From Candidatus Hodarchaeota archaeon (GTDB lineage Archaea; Asgardarchaeota; Heimdallarchaeia; Hodarchaeales; Hodarchaeaceae), in assembly GCA_016840285.1 (NCBI GenBank), contig JAEOSR010000046.1, positions 1 to 18,346 of the forward strand: a DNA stretch of 18,346 bases, written 5' to 3'. The position numbers and the translations under genes are program-made. Below the pieces are notes generated by a model. That model worked only from the letters and a program-made list of their open reading frames with translations. It was not told where the DNA came from and did no database searches. Positions 1-6,478 of this stretch are shown here, piece by piece; the stretch's first letter is position 1; each line of letters starts with the position of its first letter.

Positions 1-126
1 AATAAATATCTATTAAGTTCAGCTCTACTCTCTAGAAAAACAATGAAAAAATTAATGAAAAGAAGGAAAACGGTTATAAATTGCAACCCTCTCCCTAATG
101 CAAGCGATTATAGAAGAAAAATACCG

Positions 127-133
127 TATAAAT
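127..133 (+). promoter_or_regulatory. TATA box of tRNA-Gly(GCC)
   Basis: The heptamer TATAAAT begins 32 bp before the first base of the mature tRNA. This fits an archaeal TATA box with transcription starting at or just before the tRNA 5' end. Bases 1-126 hold no gene I can support. Confidence 0.6.
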
Positions 134-158
134 CATTTTCATGAGACAGTTAAATCAA

Positions 159-231
159 GCGCCGATAGTCCAGCCTGGTAAGACTCCTGTCTGCCACACA
201 GGTGACCTGGGTTCAAATCCCGGTCGGCGCA
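159..231 (+). tRNA. tRNA-Gly (anticodon GCC), no intron
   Basis: A complete cloverleaf can be drawn. The acceptor stem is GCGCCGA/TCGGCGC, the anticodon stem CCTGT/ACAGG encloses loop CTGCCAC (anticodon GCC), and the T arm is CTGGG-TTCAAAT-CCCGG. The D loop has the GG pair, and the D stem has one C-A mismatch at 13-22. The discriminator is A231 and CCA is not encoded. It reads GGC and GGU codons. It has no intron, unlike the other three tRNAs in the window. A T-rich run at 232-242 probably ends transcription. Confidence 0.96.
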
Positions 232-284
232 TTTTTCTTTTCGAATAAAGAGGTTTCCTGAGGACAGAATGCGAGATATATTCT

Positions 285-1286
285 TTAGAGTATTTTTTTT
301 GTGAAAGTATCCCATCCTCTCATTGGTACAGGATCTAATGTTTCGTTTTGAGATACAAAAACTCCTTGAGAATCAGTGCATTCACCAATAACGAAGAATT
401 GACAGTTATTTTTCTGGAAAATTTGGGTAAGCTTCTCTAAATTGGAAGGTGGAACTGTGAAAATGAGTTCATATTCCTCACCACCAAACATTGTAACCTC
501 TAGAATTGTATCAAATGAATCGAGGAAGGATTTCAGCTCAGGATGTATAGGAAGGTCATATACAATAATTCCAAGATTAGAAGCTTGTGCTAGCCAATGT
601 AGTGAAATTGCTAATCCATCAGAACTGTCAATTGAGGATGTGGCTAGGTTATGTTTACTAAGTAAAAGACCTTCAGTAAGTCTCGGTTGAGGTTCATAAA
701 GCGATGATATGCTGATCTCGAGAAGGTTATCTGAAATAACATTATATTTTCTAGTTTCTGGAGATAAAAGATAATCAAAACCTATAGAAGTCAACCCAAA
801 ATACCCTGTGACGCAAACTAAATCTCCTCGGTTAGCACCTCTTCTAGTTAGGATCTTTCCCTCCTTTATAGAACCCAATCCTACTCCAGTTAAAACTGTT
901 TCAACTGAAGATCCAAGGTCGCCTCCTAAATATTTTCCCCCATACTTATGACTAGTTTTTTGGATAGCTGCAACCAACTCTTTAAGCTCACATTCCTTCA
1001 TAGACCCTTCTAGGACTAAAGATGATATGAACATATTAGGAGATGCTCCTTTCGCTACTAGATCAGAGAAGGTTATTGTCACTAGCTTTCCCCCTAGTTG
1101 CTTCCATGTTTGTTGTGGTAGAAAATCCGAATCTCTAGACATGGTGTCAACATTCACAAGAATATACGGATGGCTATTATTATAAAGATAGGCATCTTCA
1201 TTCGTCCCAAGAAGGTCAGAAGAGTCAACATATTGTTGAAGGAGATTGATGATGTTAGATTCTCCCAGATTTTCGAGGTTTTTCAT
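285..1286 (-). CDS. thiL: Thiamine-monophosphate kinase ThiL
   Basis: ThiL phosphorylates thiamine monophosphate with ATP to give the cofactor thiamine diphosphate. It belongs to the PurM/AIRS-like ATP-binding fold. At 333 residues the gene has the usual family length. Family landmarks are in order: the N-terminal acidic segment NEDA (29-32, normally GDDA), VDTM (46-49), TFSDLVAKGA (72-81), the metal/substrate segment LGGDLGSS (120-127), SSIDSSDGL (217-225), FGGEEYEL (267-274), and the C-terminal GWDTF (324-328). The ATG start lies 67 bp from the divergent protease gene, and a TATA-like box sits about 30 bp upstream. The changed N-terminal motif is the only oddity. Neighbours are not thiamine genes. 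Confidence 0.93.
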   Translation of the reverse strand: MKNLENLGESNIINLLQQYVDSSDLLGTNEDAYLYNNSHPYILVNVDTMSRDSDFLPQQTWKQLGGKLVTITFSDLVAKGASPNMFISSLVLEGSMKECELKELVAAIQKTSHKYGGKYLGGDLGSSVETVLTGVGLGSIKEGKILTRRGANRGDLVCVTGYFGLTSIGFDYLLSPETRKYNVISDNLLEISISSLYEPQPRLTEGLLLSKHNLATSSIDSSDGLAISLHWLAQASNLGIIVYDLPIHPELKSFLDSFDTILEVTMFGGEEYELIFTVPPSNLEKLTQIFQKNNCQFFVIGECTDSQGVFVSQNETLDPVPMRGWDTFTKKIL

Positions 1287-1311
1287 TTGTAATCATAGTT
1301 CTCGTTCCAGT

Positions 1312-1321
1312 ATTTTTATTT
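1312..1321 (-). promoter_or_regulatory. TATA-like box of thiL
   Basis: On the minus strand this reads AAATAAAAAT. Its upstream edge is 35 bp from the thiL ATG, so transcription should start a few bases before the start codon. The same decamer precedes the genes at 2776 and 12933. Confidence 0.55.
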
Positions 1322-1353
1322 TCACTTTTTGTTCAGGTCTTTCGTGATAGTAA

Positions 1354-2472
1354 ATGAGTGAAAACGCATCCGAAAGTCACGAAACCACTGAAGCAAAGTT
1401 AAAAGCTTTTATTCAGCCAATCGTTTTTGTAATCTTGATAGCGATAATTTTATCATTATTCACACTTGATTATTATGCAGTAATGCAAGAAATAGACCCA
1501 GACTATATTCCTCCTGATATTTCACCAATTCCTGAAAACCCCGAGGATCCAGGTGGAATAGCTTATGGAGCAATCCTAAATATGATTTTTTATGTGTCTT
1601 TGGCTTTTATTGGTGGATTAGTAATTTTAATTATTATAAAGAAAGGATTTATGCAATTTTTGGTCTATTTTTTTGCAGCGATGATGGGATTTAGCTGGTT
1701 TGTTTTTGGCTTCTTCTATGGAGTCGTCGTATTGCTTGGAGTTTTAAATCTGTTCTGGACTGTCCTCCCTTCCTTCCTTCAGAATTGGATTGATGATTTT
1801 TTTGTGTGGAGTGTGATGATTGGAACACAAAAAGTTTACATAATTGAAATATTGTTTTTACTTTTTGCCATACTCTTAGGTTTGCTAGGTACTTTTTCAT
1901 TCGGTATTCAGAATTTTGACAAAATTTGGATCAGAAATTTAATGATGATATTTTTTGGAGCAATGATTGGCTCAATGCTAGCAATACACCTTGGTTTACT
2001 TACTACTGTTCTCATCTTAGTAGGTTTATCATTGTATGACATTTATGCTGTGTTTCGTGGTCCATTAAAAGGGATCATTGACCATGGACGTGAAACTGTT
2101 GAGGAATTCGAAAATAATATGGATCCTCATAATGAGGGGGAATTTGAGAAAGTACCTTTGTTACCAGCTCTCCCTGTTTATTCTACTCCTTTGATAAATA
2201 TTGGTTTAGGCGATTTTGCCTTTTTCAGTATGTTAATCAGTGCTGCTGTAGTAATAGGCAGCGAATTAGCTACTCCAGTTCCCCTTTTTGCAGCTCTAGT
2301 TGGACTCTTTGTAGGGGCGTTCTATACATTTAGATTATTAAAAAAAGACCGAGCTCTTCCTGGCCTACCTTTACCTATCTTTGGTGGATTAGGTTGCTTA
2401 CTTCTGAGTGTTTTAGGGAGCCTAGCTTTGGGTTTCATTACCCTAGATTCAATTTTTGCACTCTTTGCCTAA
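1354..2472 (+). CDS. Presenilin / signal-peptide-peptidase-like intramembrane aspartyl protease
   Basis: This 372-residue, very hydrophobic polytopic protein has the signature of the A22 (presenilin/SPP) family. Catalytic-type aspartates are D229 in SLYDIYAV and D287 in the GxGD motif NIGLGD (282-287). The third motif, normally PAL in the last helices, is probably PGLPLP (336-341). At least eight hydrophobic helices are visible: about 19-42, 70-96, 98-137, 160-184, 194-226, 281-302, 308-328 and 338-371. A Pro/Asp/Glu-rich outside loop lies at 48-68. An acidic hydrophilic loop (241-268) separates the two Asp-bearing segments, as in this family. Such enzymes cut substrates within the membrane. 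The substrate here is unknown and the neighbours give no hint. The ATG start follows a 67-bp divergent promoter region shared with thiL. Confidence 0.87.
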   Translation: MSENASESHETTEAKLKAFIQPIVFVILIAIILSLFTLDYYAVMQEIDPDYIPPDISPIPENPEDPGGIAYGAILNMIFYVSLAFIGGLVILIIIKKGFMQFLVYFFAAMMGFSWFVFGFFYGVVVLLGVLNLFWTVLPSFLQNWIDDFFVWSVMIGTQKVYIIEILFLLFAILLGLLGTFSFGIQNFDKIWIRNLMMIFFGAMIGSMLAIHLGLLTTVLILVGLSLYDIYAVFRGPLKGIIDHGRETVEEFENNMDPHNEGEFEKVPLLPALPVYSTPLINIGLGDFAFFSMLISAAVVIGSELATPVPLFAALVGLFVGAFYTFRLLKKDRALPGLPLPIFGGLGCLLLSVLGSLALGFITLDSIFALFA

Positions 2473-2488
2473 TAATAACCTTTAAATT

Positions 2489-2776
2489 TTACATTGCAAA
2501 GAGAGCTTCTCTTTCAAGTTGGATGAGGTATTCATTCACCTTTGTTTCGATATCAATGCCCAGCTGTCCAGCTAAAATAATAGAATTCAAAAAACTGGTG
2601 ATAATTTCTTCAGCTACTCTTTCATTATTTAAAAGATTAGGATCCACCATTTTTTGAAGTGAATTTACTAACCTTGGATTAAAAAAGGGTGATTTCACGT
2701 TGTAACTACCAGTGAAATGGTTAATCAATGTTCTAACACGATCTTGAATCTCTGATACACTCATGTAATATTGCAT
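2489..2776 (-). CDS. Small conserved-looking protein of unknown function
   Basis: I do not recognise this 95-residue protein. It is soluble and mostly helical in character, with no Cys, no signal peptide and no membrane segment. A basic-amphipathic N-terminal half (residues 6-46, with a VKSPFFNPR segment) is followed by a leucine/isoleucine-rich half that includes LGIDIETKVNEYL. The gene is convergent with the presenilin-like gene, 16 bp between stops. I chose the ATG at 2776 because a TATA-like box lies 30 bp upstream, which would make it leaderless. A second ATG four codons later (2764) is possible. Its promoter is the main evidence that it is real. Confidence 0.6.
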   Translation of the reverse strand: MQYYMSVSEIQDRVRTLINHFTGSYNVKSPFFNPRLVNSLQKMVDPNLLNNERVAEEIITSFLNSIILAGQLGIDIETKVNEYLIQLEREALFAM

Positions 2777-2796
2777 TGGGGTTTCACCATATCCGA

Positions 2797-2806
2797 ATTT
2801 TTATTT
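2797..2806 (-). promoter_or_regulatory. TATA-like box of the gene ending at 2489
   Basis: The minus strand reads AAATAAAAAT, with its upstream edge 30 bp from the ATG at 2776. This predicts a transcript starting at the A of the start codon. Confidence 0.55.
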
Positions 2807-2965
2807 CATGTATCTATTGGATTTTTCTTATATATTAATGTTTTCTGGAAATAGTACGGAGATAACTAAACACTAATTAGGTCGCAATTTGGATTTATTC
2901 TTCTTTTTTGTCGTTTTTACTTCAATTCTACACTCGAAACAGAGGGGGCGGGGGGGTTGCCAGTC

Positions 2966-3004
2966 AATCATCATAATAAGATGACATAACTTATAATGAT
3001 GATT
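2966..3004. repeat. 39-nt imperfect palindrome (hairpin)
   Basis: The arms AATCATCAT (2966-2974) and ATGATGATT (2996-3004) are perfect 9-bp complements. After one A-A mismatch the pairing continues for five more base pairs (ATAAG 2976-2980 with CTTAT 2990-2994), leaving a short central loop. It is not next to any stop codon at the distance of a terminator. The right arm recurs in ATAATGATGATTT at 2993-3005 and 3209-3221. Confidence 0.6.
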
Positions 3005-3444
3005 TAATTTTAAAGTATGATTTCTATATCTCGAAGCATTAAAAAACATGGAGGTATATTTTCCAAATAAAAACCAGCAACTAAGCTAGTAAAGGAGAAG
3101 AAAACCAGATCTGAATTTTTTAGGATGAATTAGCCATACGAGATAATTTTTATAATACCTTTTCAGTTAGATAGAACTTCAAATTTCATATAGAGGATAA
3201 TTTTTACGATAATGATGATTTTAGGCTATTTTAAGGACAATTAAAGAGAAAATCCACATTTTAACATTTTTCCTGCAAATTGGGCTTCTAATTAACAAGA
3301 AAGAATTTAAATTTACGTAAAATCCCCTCAAATGGTCATATTTCATCACCAATTCCAGAAATCAACCTTTGGTTCTTTAATGATTGGTGATCTACAGAAA
3401 GAAATCTTATTACAGAACTAATCACTGAAAAGGAACTTAAAACA

Positions 3445-3606
3445 ATGCCAATCACAGAACCTGAGAAACGAGACATTGTTCGTAAGGCATTACTTGATAT
3501 GATGATTTGTAGAAAGTGTTATGCTCGAAATCCTCCAGGTGCAACTAAATGTCGTAGATGTCGTTCTACAAGATTGCGCCCCAAGCGAAAAGAGAGAGCG
3601 GGATAG
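3445..3606 (+). CDS. rpl40e: Ribosomal protein eL40
   Basis: This 53-residue protein of the large ribosomal subunit binds one zinc. Four cysteines form the zinc knuckle: C22 and C25 (CRKC), C36 and C39 (CRRC). The N-terminal MPITEPEK and the tail LRPKRKE match the archaeal family. In eukaryotes eL40 is made as a ubiquitin fusion. Here it stands alone: the frame upstream of the ATG runs into a TGA at 3388-3390, and I see no ubiquitin-like residues. The gene is separated from rtcA by 84 bp that contain a clear TATA box, so the two are probably transcribed separately. Confidence 0.94.
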   Translation: MPITEPEKRDIVRKALLDMMICRKCYARNPPGATKCRRCRSTRLRPKRKERAG

Positions 3607-3653
3607 CGCTTTTTACTATGAAAAAGAACCTCCAACCATAATTTTCCTCATTC

Positions 3654-3662
3654 TTATATAAA
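3654..3662 (+). promoter_or_regulatory. TATA box of rtcA
   Basis: TTATATAAA begins 37 bp before the TTG start of rtcA. Transcription should therefore start only a few bases before the start codon, which supports the TTG as the real start. Confidence 0.6.
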
Positions 3663-3690
3663 ACAGTTCTATTTCATTCGGGGTTTCTAT

Positions 3691-4725
3691 TTGCGTGTTT
3701 ATGATGGCAGTTTAGGCGAAGGAGGAGGATCCATTCTTCGGTTAGTGACATCACTTGCTCTTGTGACTCAAGAATCTGTGAAAGTTGTGAATATTCGCAA
3801 AAATCGCCCAAAACCAGGACTCCAAACACAACATCTTGTAGGTATCCGTGCGCTTTCTGAATTCTGCGGAGGTGAATTGGAGGGGGATTATCTTGGATCA
3901 GAAACCATTTTTTTCACACCTTCCAATTCTTGGCTTTCACACCTAAAAATCAATGTTTCCACAGCAGGGAGTCTGGGATTAATATTACAGTCTCTTCAGG
4001 TGGCTATCCTTGGAGTTAAGAATCATACTTTGGAAGTAGAATTTCATGGGGGGGCTACATTTGGAAAATGGGCACCTAGTATTCCTTACATAAACCACGT
4101 CACTTGGGAAATCTTTCGTAATATGAATTTTGATCTTAAGATTGAAATAAATCGTCATGGGTTTTATCCAAAGGGAGGAGCACGAGTTTCAGCTAACTTA
4201 CGTTCTCCTTCTCTAATACGGGGATTGGATCTGAAATCATTTAGGAAACCAAAAGTGGCACATATTTTATCATTCGCATCTAAACACCTTCAAAGGGCAC
4301 GAGTTGCAGAAAGACAAACAAACACGATTGTAACAGCTCTTGAAAAACAAGATATTGATTCAAAGGTTCTCAATGAATCGGTAAATTCAGATAACCCTGG
4401 TTCTGGTGTACTAATTTTCTCAGAAGCGAAAAATACTGTGATTAGCGGGGATTTCGTTGGTGAACGAAAATTGCCTGCAGAAAAAGTGGGCCAAAAAGCA
4501 TTCAGGCGTTATTTTGTTACAATAAAGAATGAGAGTACCGTTGATCCCTTTTTAGCTGATCAAATCCTGCCTATTATGGCAACAGCTTCGAGTTCAAGTG
4601 TTTTTCTCACCCCTTATCTATCAAATCATACCAAAACTAATATTAAGTTGATTAAAGATTTGCTAGATGTTATAGTTCATACAGAAAAGATTGATAACCG
4701 ATTTAAGGTTTCAGTCGATGTTTAG
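3691..4725 (+). CDS. rtcA: RNA 3'-terminal phosphate cyclase RtcA
   Basis: RtcA uses ATP to turn an RNA 3'-phosphate into a 2',3'-cyclic phosphate through an AMP-histidine intermediate. The product is a substrate type used by RtcB-like ligases. The 344 residues match family length. DGSLGEGGGSILR (5-17) is the N-terminal signature; ASTx-type residues TAGSLGLILQ (91-100) and HGGATFGKWAPS (119-130) follow. The catalytic histidine is H313 in SNHTKTNI, after FLADQILP (287-294). Translation begins at TTG (3691), because that start gives the exact family N terminus. The 3' end overlaps the convergent cutA by 23 bp. It lies near an RNase P subunit and intron-bearing tRNA genes, which suits a role in RNA end processing, but a direct link is inference. 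Confidence 0.94.
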   Translation: MRVYDGSLGEGGGSILRLVTSLALVTQESVKVVNIRKNRPKPGLQTQHLVGIRALSEFCGGELEGDYLGSETIFFTPSNSWLSHLKINVSTAGSLGLILQSLQVAILGVKNHTLEVEFHGGATFGKWAPSIPYINHVTWEIFRNMNFDLKIEINRHGFYPKGGARVSANLRSPSLIRGLDLKSFRKPKVAHILSFASKHLQRARVAERQTNTIVTALEKQDIDSKVLNESVNSDNPGSGVLIFSEAKNTVISGDFVGERKLPAEKVGQKAFRRYFVTIKNESTVDPFLADQILPIMATASSSSVFLTPYLSNHTKTNIKLIKDLLDVIVHTEKIDNRFKVSVDV

Positions 4726-5038
4726 CTGGCTGAGTTTCATCACTTATCCATTTTAGATATTTTTCGCTTCCAGAGTGAATTGGATAAACCACAAAAGCTG
4801 GTAAATCATATGAATGAGATTCTTGGATCATTGTTTGGATTTCTTCAATCAAAAAATCCTGTGTCTTGCACCACAGGATTATTTCAGTTTCCTCTTCAAT
4901 TTTTCCTTTCCAACGATAGACAGAATGGACGTTTGTGATTAGATTCACACAAGCAGCAAGCTTTTTCTCAAGTAAAATGCGTGCAAATCCTTTTGCTTCA
5001 TCTAAAATGTCAAAAGTGGTATATATAGCAACATACAT
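4703..5038 (-). CDS. cutA: CutA1 divalent-cation tolerance protein
   Basis: CutA1 is a small trimeric ferredoxin-like-fold protein found in all domains. It binds divalent metals such as copper, but its cellular job is not settled. The 111-residue length is typical. Family landmarks are LAACVNLI (28-35), SVYRWKGKIEEETE (39-52), and HSYDLPAFVVYPI (75-87). It starts 2 bp after the stop codon of rnp4, so the two form an operon read from the rnp4 promoter. Its end overlaps the end of rtcA by 23 bp on the opposite strand. Confidence 0.93.
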   Translation of the reverse strand: MYVAIYTTFDILDEAKGFARILLEKKLAACVNLITNVHSVYRWKGKIEEETEIILWCKTQDFLIEEIQTMIQESHSYDLPAFVVYPIHSGSEKYLKWISDETQPAKHRLKP

Positions 5039-5040
5039 GA

Positions 5041-5403
5041 TTATTCCTTCTTCTTCTTTTCCTTCCCCTTAAAGTAACCAAATCGTTGTTCTTTCTTACA
5101 GTTCAAACACAAATAATGAATCTGCTTTCTTTTACTATTTAGACGAATTCTTGTTGTTTTGATACTTATAGGATAATAACAAGATCGACAAAACAAGAGT
5201 CGATACTGACGTGGGAGATGAAACCTTCCCCGTTTTCCAATTTTTCGGGCAGCTAGAAACAATTCTTGAGATCTTAGAGGATCAGTTAAACGAGCCTTTA
5301 GACTTTCCTCAAGATAAAAGGTTACTGCTTCTTGAGTCAGAAATTGGATTTCTTGGCGTTCTGTAGATCTTTTTCGCTTTTTTCGACGACGTGAAGGCAC
5401 CAT
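5041..5403 (-). CDS. rnp4: RNase P protein component 4 (Rpp21/Rpr2 family)
   Basis: This subunit of archaeal RNase P works with the catalytic RNA to cut the 5' leader from precursor tRNAs. Counting from the ATG at 5403 it has 120 residues. A very basic N terminus (SRRRKKRKR) and a helical region are followed by a zinc ribbon with C72 and C75 (CRSC) and C99 and C102 (CLNC), then a lysine-rich tail. A GTG four codons upstream (5415) would add MFNR. I prefer the ATG because a TATA-like box at 5421-5430 places transcription start at about 5402. It is cotranscribed with cutA. Nearby LSm, eL37 and tRNA genes are typical archaeal companions. Confidence 0.9.
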   Translation of the reverse strand: MVPSRRRKKRKRSTERQEIQFLTQEAVTFYLEESLKARLTDPLRSQELFLAARKIGKRGRFHLPRQYRLLFCRSCYYPISIKTTRIRLNSKRKQIHYLCLNCKKEQRFGYFKGKEKKKKE

Positions 5404-5420
5404 TCTATTGAACACCTAAT

Positions 5421-5430
5421 CCTTAAATCT
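5421..5430 (-). promoter_or_regulatory. TATA-like box of rnp4-cutA
   Basis: The minus strand reads AGATTTAAGG, 27 bp upstream of the ATG at 5403. It argues for a leaderless rnp4 starting at that ATG rather than at the GTG at 5415. Confidence 0.45.
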
Positions 5431-5660
5431 TACATAGGTGAAACAGGCTTAGCTTAGATTTAAAGTGTTTCTAATTTATTGTTTAACCAAACTAAAAATA
5501 CTGCTTAACTCTTTCAGCACCTGTTTCATCGTTGAACATTTATTAACAAAGCTTTTTAATTTGAAGCAAGGGGGGTTGTATTGCCAATAAAGGGCTATAG
5601 TCGACGAGGATTTGCTCCGATAGTGTAGCTCGGCCCATCATTCCGGGCTTTCGCCCCGAA

Positions 5661-5694
5661 TCTTGCTGAATTCGATATTGAATCCAAGCGGAAG
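5661..5694 (+). other. tRNA-Glu intron 1 (variable loop)
   Basis: This insert is about 34 nt. Exon CCG (5656-5658) pairs with CGG (5689-5691), and inner helix CTTG/CAAG (5662-5665/5685-5688) stacks on it. A 3-nt bulge AAT lies on the 5' strand. Cutting by the BHB rule leaves variable loop AGAC, the usual archaeal tRNA-Glu sequence. Ends may be off by one or two bases. Confidence 0.7.
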
Positions 5695-5708
5695 GACCCG
5701 GGTTCAAA

Positions 5709-5739
5709 GGACCCAAACACATTGTTTGTGGTTGGAAAA
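5709..5739 (+). other. tRNA-Glu intron 2 (T loop, position 59/60)
   Basis: This insert is about 31 nt, inside the T loop. Its core is a hairpin CCAAACACA/TGTGGTTGG with one A-G mismatch. TTC (5703-5705) pairs with GAA (5735-5737) next to the T stem, leaving 3' bulge AAT, but the 5' bulge is longer than three, so this is a relaxed BHB. Equivalent cut points differ by one base because of the A run. Confidence 0.75.
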
Positions 5740-5797
5740 TCCCGGTCGGAGCATTCCTTTTTGTTACAAGATATCCTATAACACCAAGTGATTTATT

Positions 5798-6031
5798 ATG
5801 AGTAGACCTTTAGATGTTTTAACAGCCGCTCTCAACAAGAAAGTTATCCTTAAAGTGAGAGGAAAACGTGAAATTCGTGGGATCCTGCGTAGTTACGATC
5901 CTCATCTTAATTTATACTTGGAAGATGCAGAAATGATATATCCTCCTAAGGAAGAGGAAAAAGCCGTAACAGAAACATTAGGAAATATTATCTTACGAGG
6001 AGACAATGTAATTCTTATCTCTCCACCCTAG
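5798..6031 (+). CDS. Sm-like archaeal protein (LSm)
   Basis: LSm proteins form hexameric or heptameric rings that bind U-rich RNA and take part in RNA processing. The 77 residues have the standard Sm1 segment (LNKKVILKVRGKREIRGILRSYDPHLNLYLEDAE, about 12-45) and Sm2 segment (GNIILRGDNVILISPP, 62-77) with the RGDN RNA-binding residues. It is followed 49 bp later by eL37, the usual archaeal pairing, and preceded 45 bp by tRNA-Glu. No strong promoter is seen in the short gap, so it may share a transcript with the tRNA. Confidence 0.95.
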   Translation: MSRPLDVLTAALNKKVILKVRGKREIRGILRSYDPHLNLYLEDAEMIYPPKEEEKAVTETLGNIILRGDNVILISPP

Positions 6032-6080
6032 AGAGAGATAATTTGCCTAAAAGCCAAGATAGAACAACGAGTTGTGAAAA

Positions 6081-6269
6081 ATGACAAAAGGAACAGCCTC
6101 CCGAGGAAAGCATACTGCGAAACGAACTCATATGCAATGTCGAAGGTGTGGTAATCATTCCTACCACAAGCGTAAACGTCAATGCGCCTATTGTGGATAT
6201 CCCAACCCAAAGCTGCGCCGATATTCTTGGGTACGAAAAAATTTTAACAAGCGCCGACGAACTGATTAA
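6081..6269 (+). CDS. rpl37e: Ribosomal protein eL37
   Basis: This is a small, very basic zinc-ribbon protein of the large subunit that contacts rRNA. The 62 residues include the N-terminal [11 protein letters not shown], zinc ligands C20, C23, C35 and C38 (CRRC and CAYC), and a basic tail (FNKRRR). The length is normal. It lies in the LSm-eL37 operon, and tRNA-Phe begins 86 bp downstream. Confidence 0.95.
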   Translation: MTKGTASRGKHTAKRTHMQCRRCGNHSYHKRKRQCAYCGYPNPKLRRYSWVRKNFNKRRRTD

Positions 6270-6371
6270 AAGTACTAATGGATTCTCTCCAACAAAACAT
6301 GTAAAAATTTTTAATCACTTGCTAGTATTCACTGAATTACTTCGTATTTACGTCTGCCGAGGTAGCTTAGA

Positions 6372-6396
6372 GTTTGCTTTAATGAGCAAATGAGAA
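6372..6396 (+). other. tRNA-Phe intron 1 (D loop)
   Basis: Inner helix TTTGCT/AGCAAA (6373-6378/6385-6390) is stacked on central helix CTTA/TGAG (6366-6369/6391-6394), with bulges GAG and AAC. The BHB rule gives 6372-6396. Excising 6371-6397 instead would restore the standard D loop length. Confidence 0.65.
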
Positions 6397-6405
6397 CCCC
6401 GGGAG

Positions 6406-6438
6406 TATCATCAATTTATAATGGTGTTGTATCCCGTT
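6406..6438 (+). other. tRNA-Phe intron 2 (D stem, about 22/23)
   Basis: Central helix CGGG/CCCG (6400-6403/6433-6436) has bulges AGT and TTA. The inner part carries CATCA/TGGTG (6409-6413/6422-6426). Cutting after the second bulge base on each side joins GAG to AGC in the D stem and gives exactly the expected GAGC. Confidence 0.65.
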
Positions 6439-6453
6439 AGCGCTGGACTGAAG

Positions 6454-6478
6454 TCTCTGGTTCATCTATGAGACGGAT
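6454..6478 (+). other. tRNA-Phe intron 3 (canonical 37/38)
   Basis: This 25-nt intron follows G37. CTG (6448-6450) pairs with CGG (6474-6476), then an A-A position, then inner helix CTC/GAG (6455-6457/6470-6472). The bulges are AGT and ATA, and cuts within them give the 7-nt loop CTGAAGA. Confidence 0.85.

Larger units (their letters stand above)
2777..3444. other. 668-bp gene-free region
   Basis: I find no convincing protein gene here. Contents: the promoter of the 2776 gene (2797-2806); a G-rich run at 2944-2956; a 39-nt imperfect palindrome at 2966-3004; a 13-bp direct repeat (2993-3005 and 3209-3221); an 11-bp direct repeat GATAATTTTTA (3142-3152 and 3196-3206); a TATA-like AT run near 3305-3318; and a 29-codon ORF (3332-3421) in the eL40 leader. 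The rest is unstructured AT-rich DNA. Confidence 0.7.
5614..5753 (+). tRNA. tRNA-Glu (anticodon TTC) with two introns
   Basis: Acceptor stem GCTCCGA/TCGGAGC and discriminator A5753 frame the gene. The anticodon loop CTTTCGC (5648-5654) gives anticodon TTC, and the D arm GTGTAGCTCGGCCCATCATT is the archaeal tRNA-Glu form. Two insertions break it. One lies in the variable region (about 5661-5694). The other is inside the T loop (about 5709-5739) and splits TTCAAA from T. Removing both leaves a variable loop AGAC and a T arm CCGGG-TTCAAAT-CCCGG, a normal tRNA of 75 nt. The one flaw is a C-A pair at 27-43. CCA is not encoded. The gene is followed 45 bp later by LSm. Confidence 0.9.

Noticed and set aside
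442..690. 82-codon plus-strand ORF inside thiL
   Set aside because: Antisense shadow of a well-supported gene, with no family resemblance and no promoter or ribosome site.
2996..3060. Possible C/D box sRNA starting at ATGATGA
   Set aside because: No D box (CTGA) follows within a usable distance, nor for the copy at 3211 or on the minus strand.
3391..3444. N-terminal extension of eL40 as a ubiquitin-like fusion
   Set aside because: The frame is open only back to 3391 after a TGA, has no start codon of the usual kinds, and shows no ubiquitin-like residues or Gly-Gly junction.
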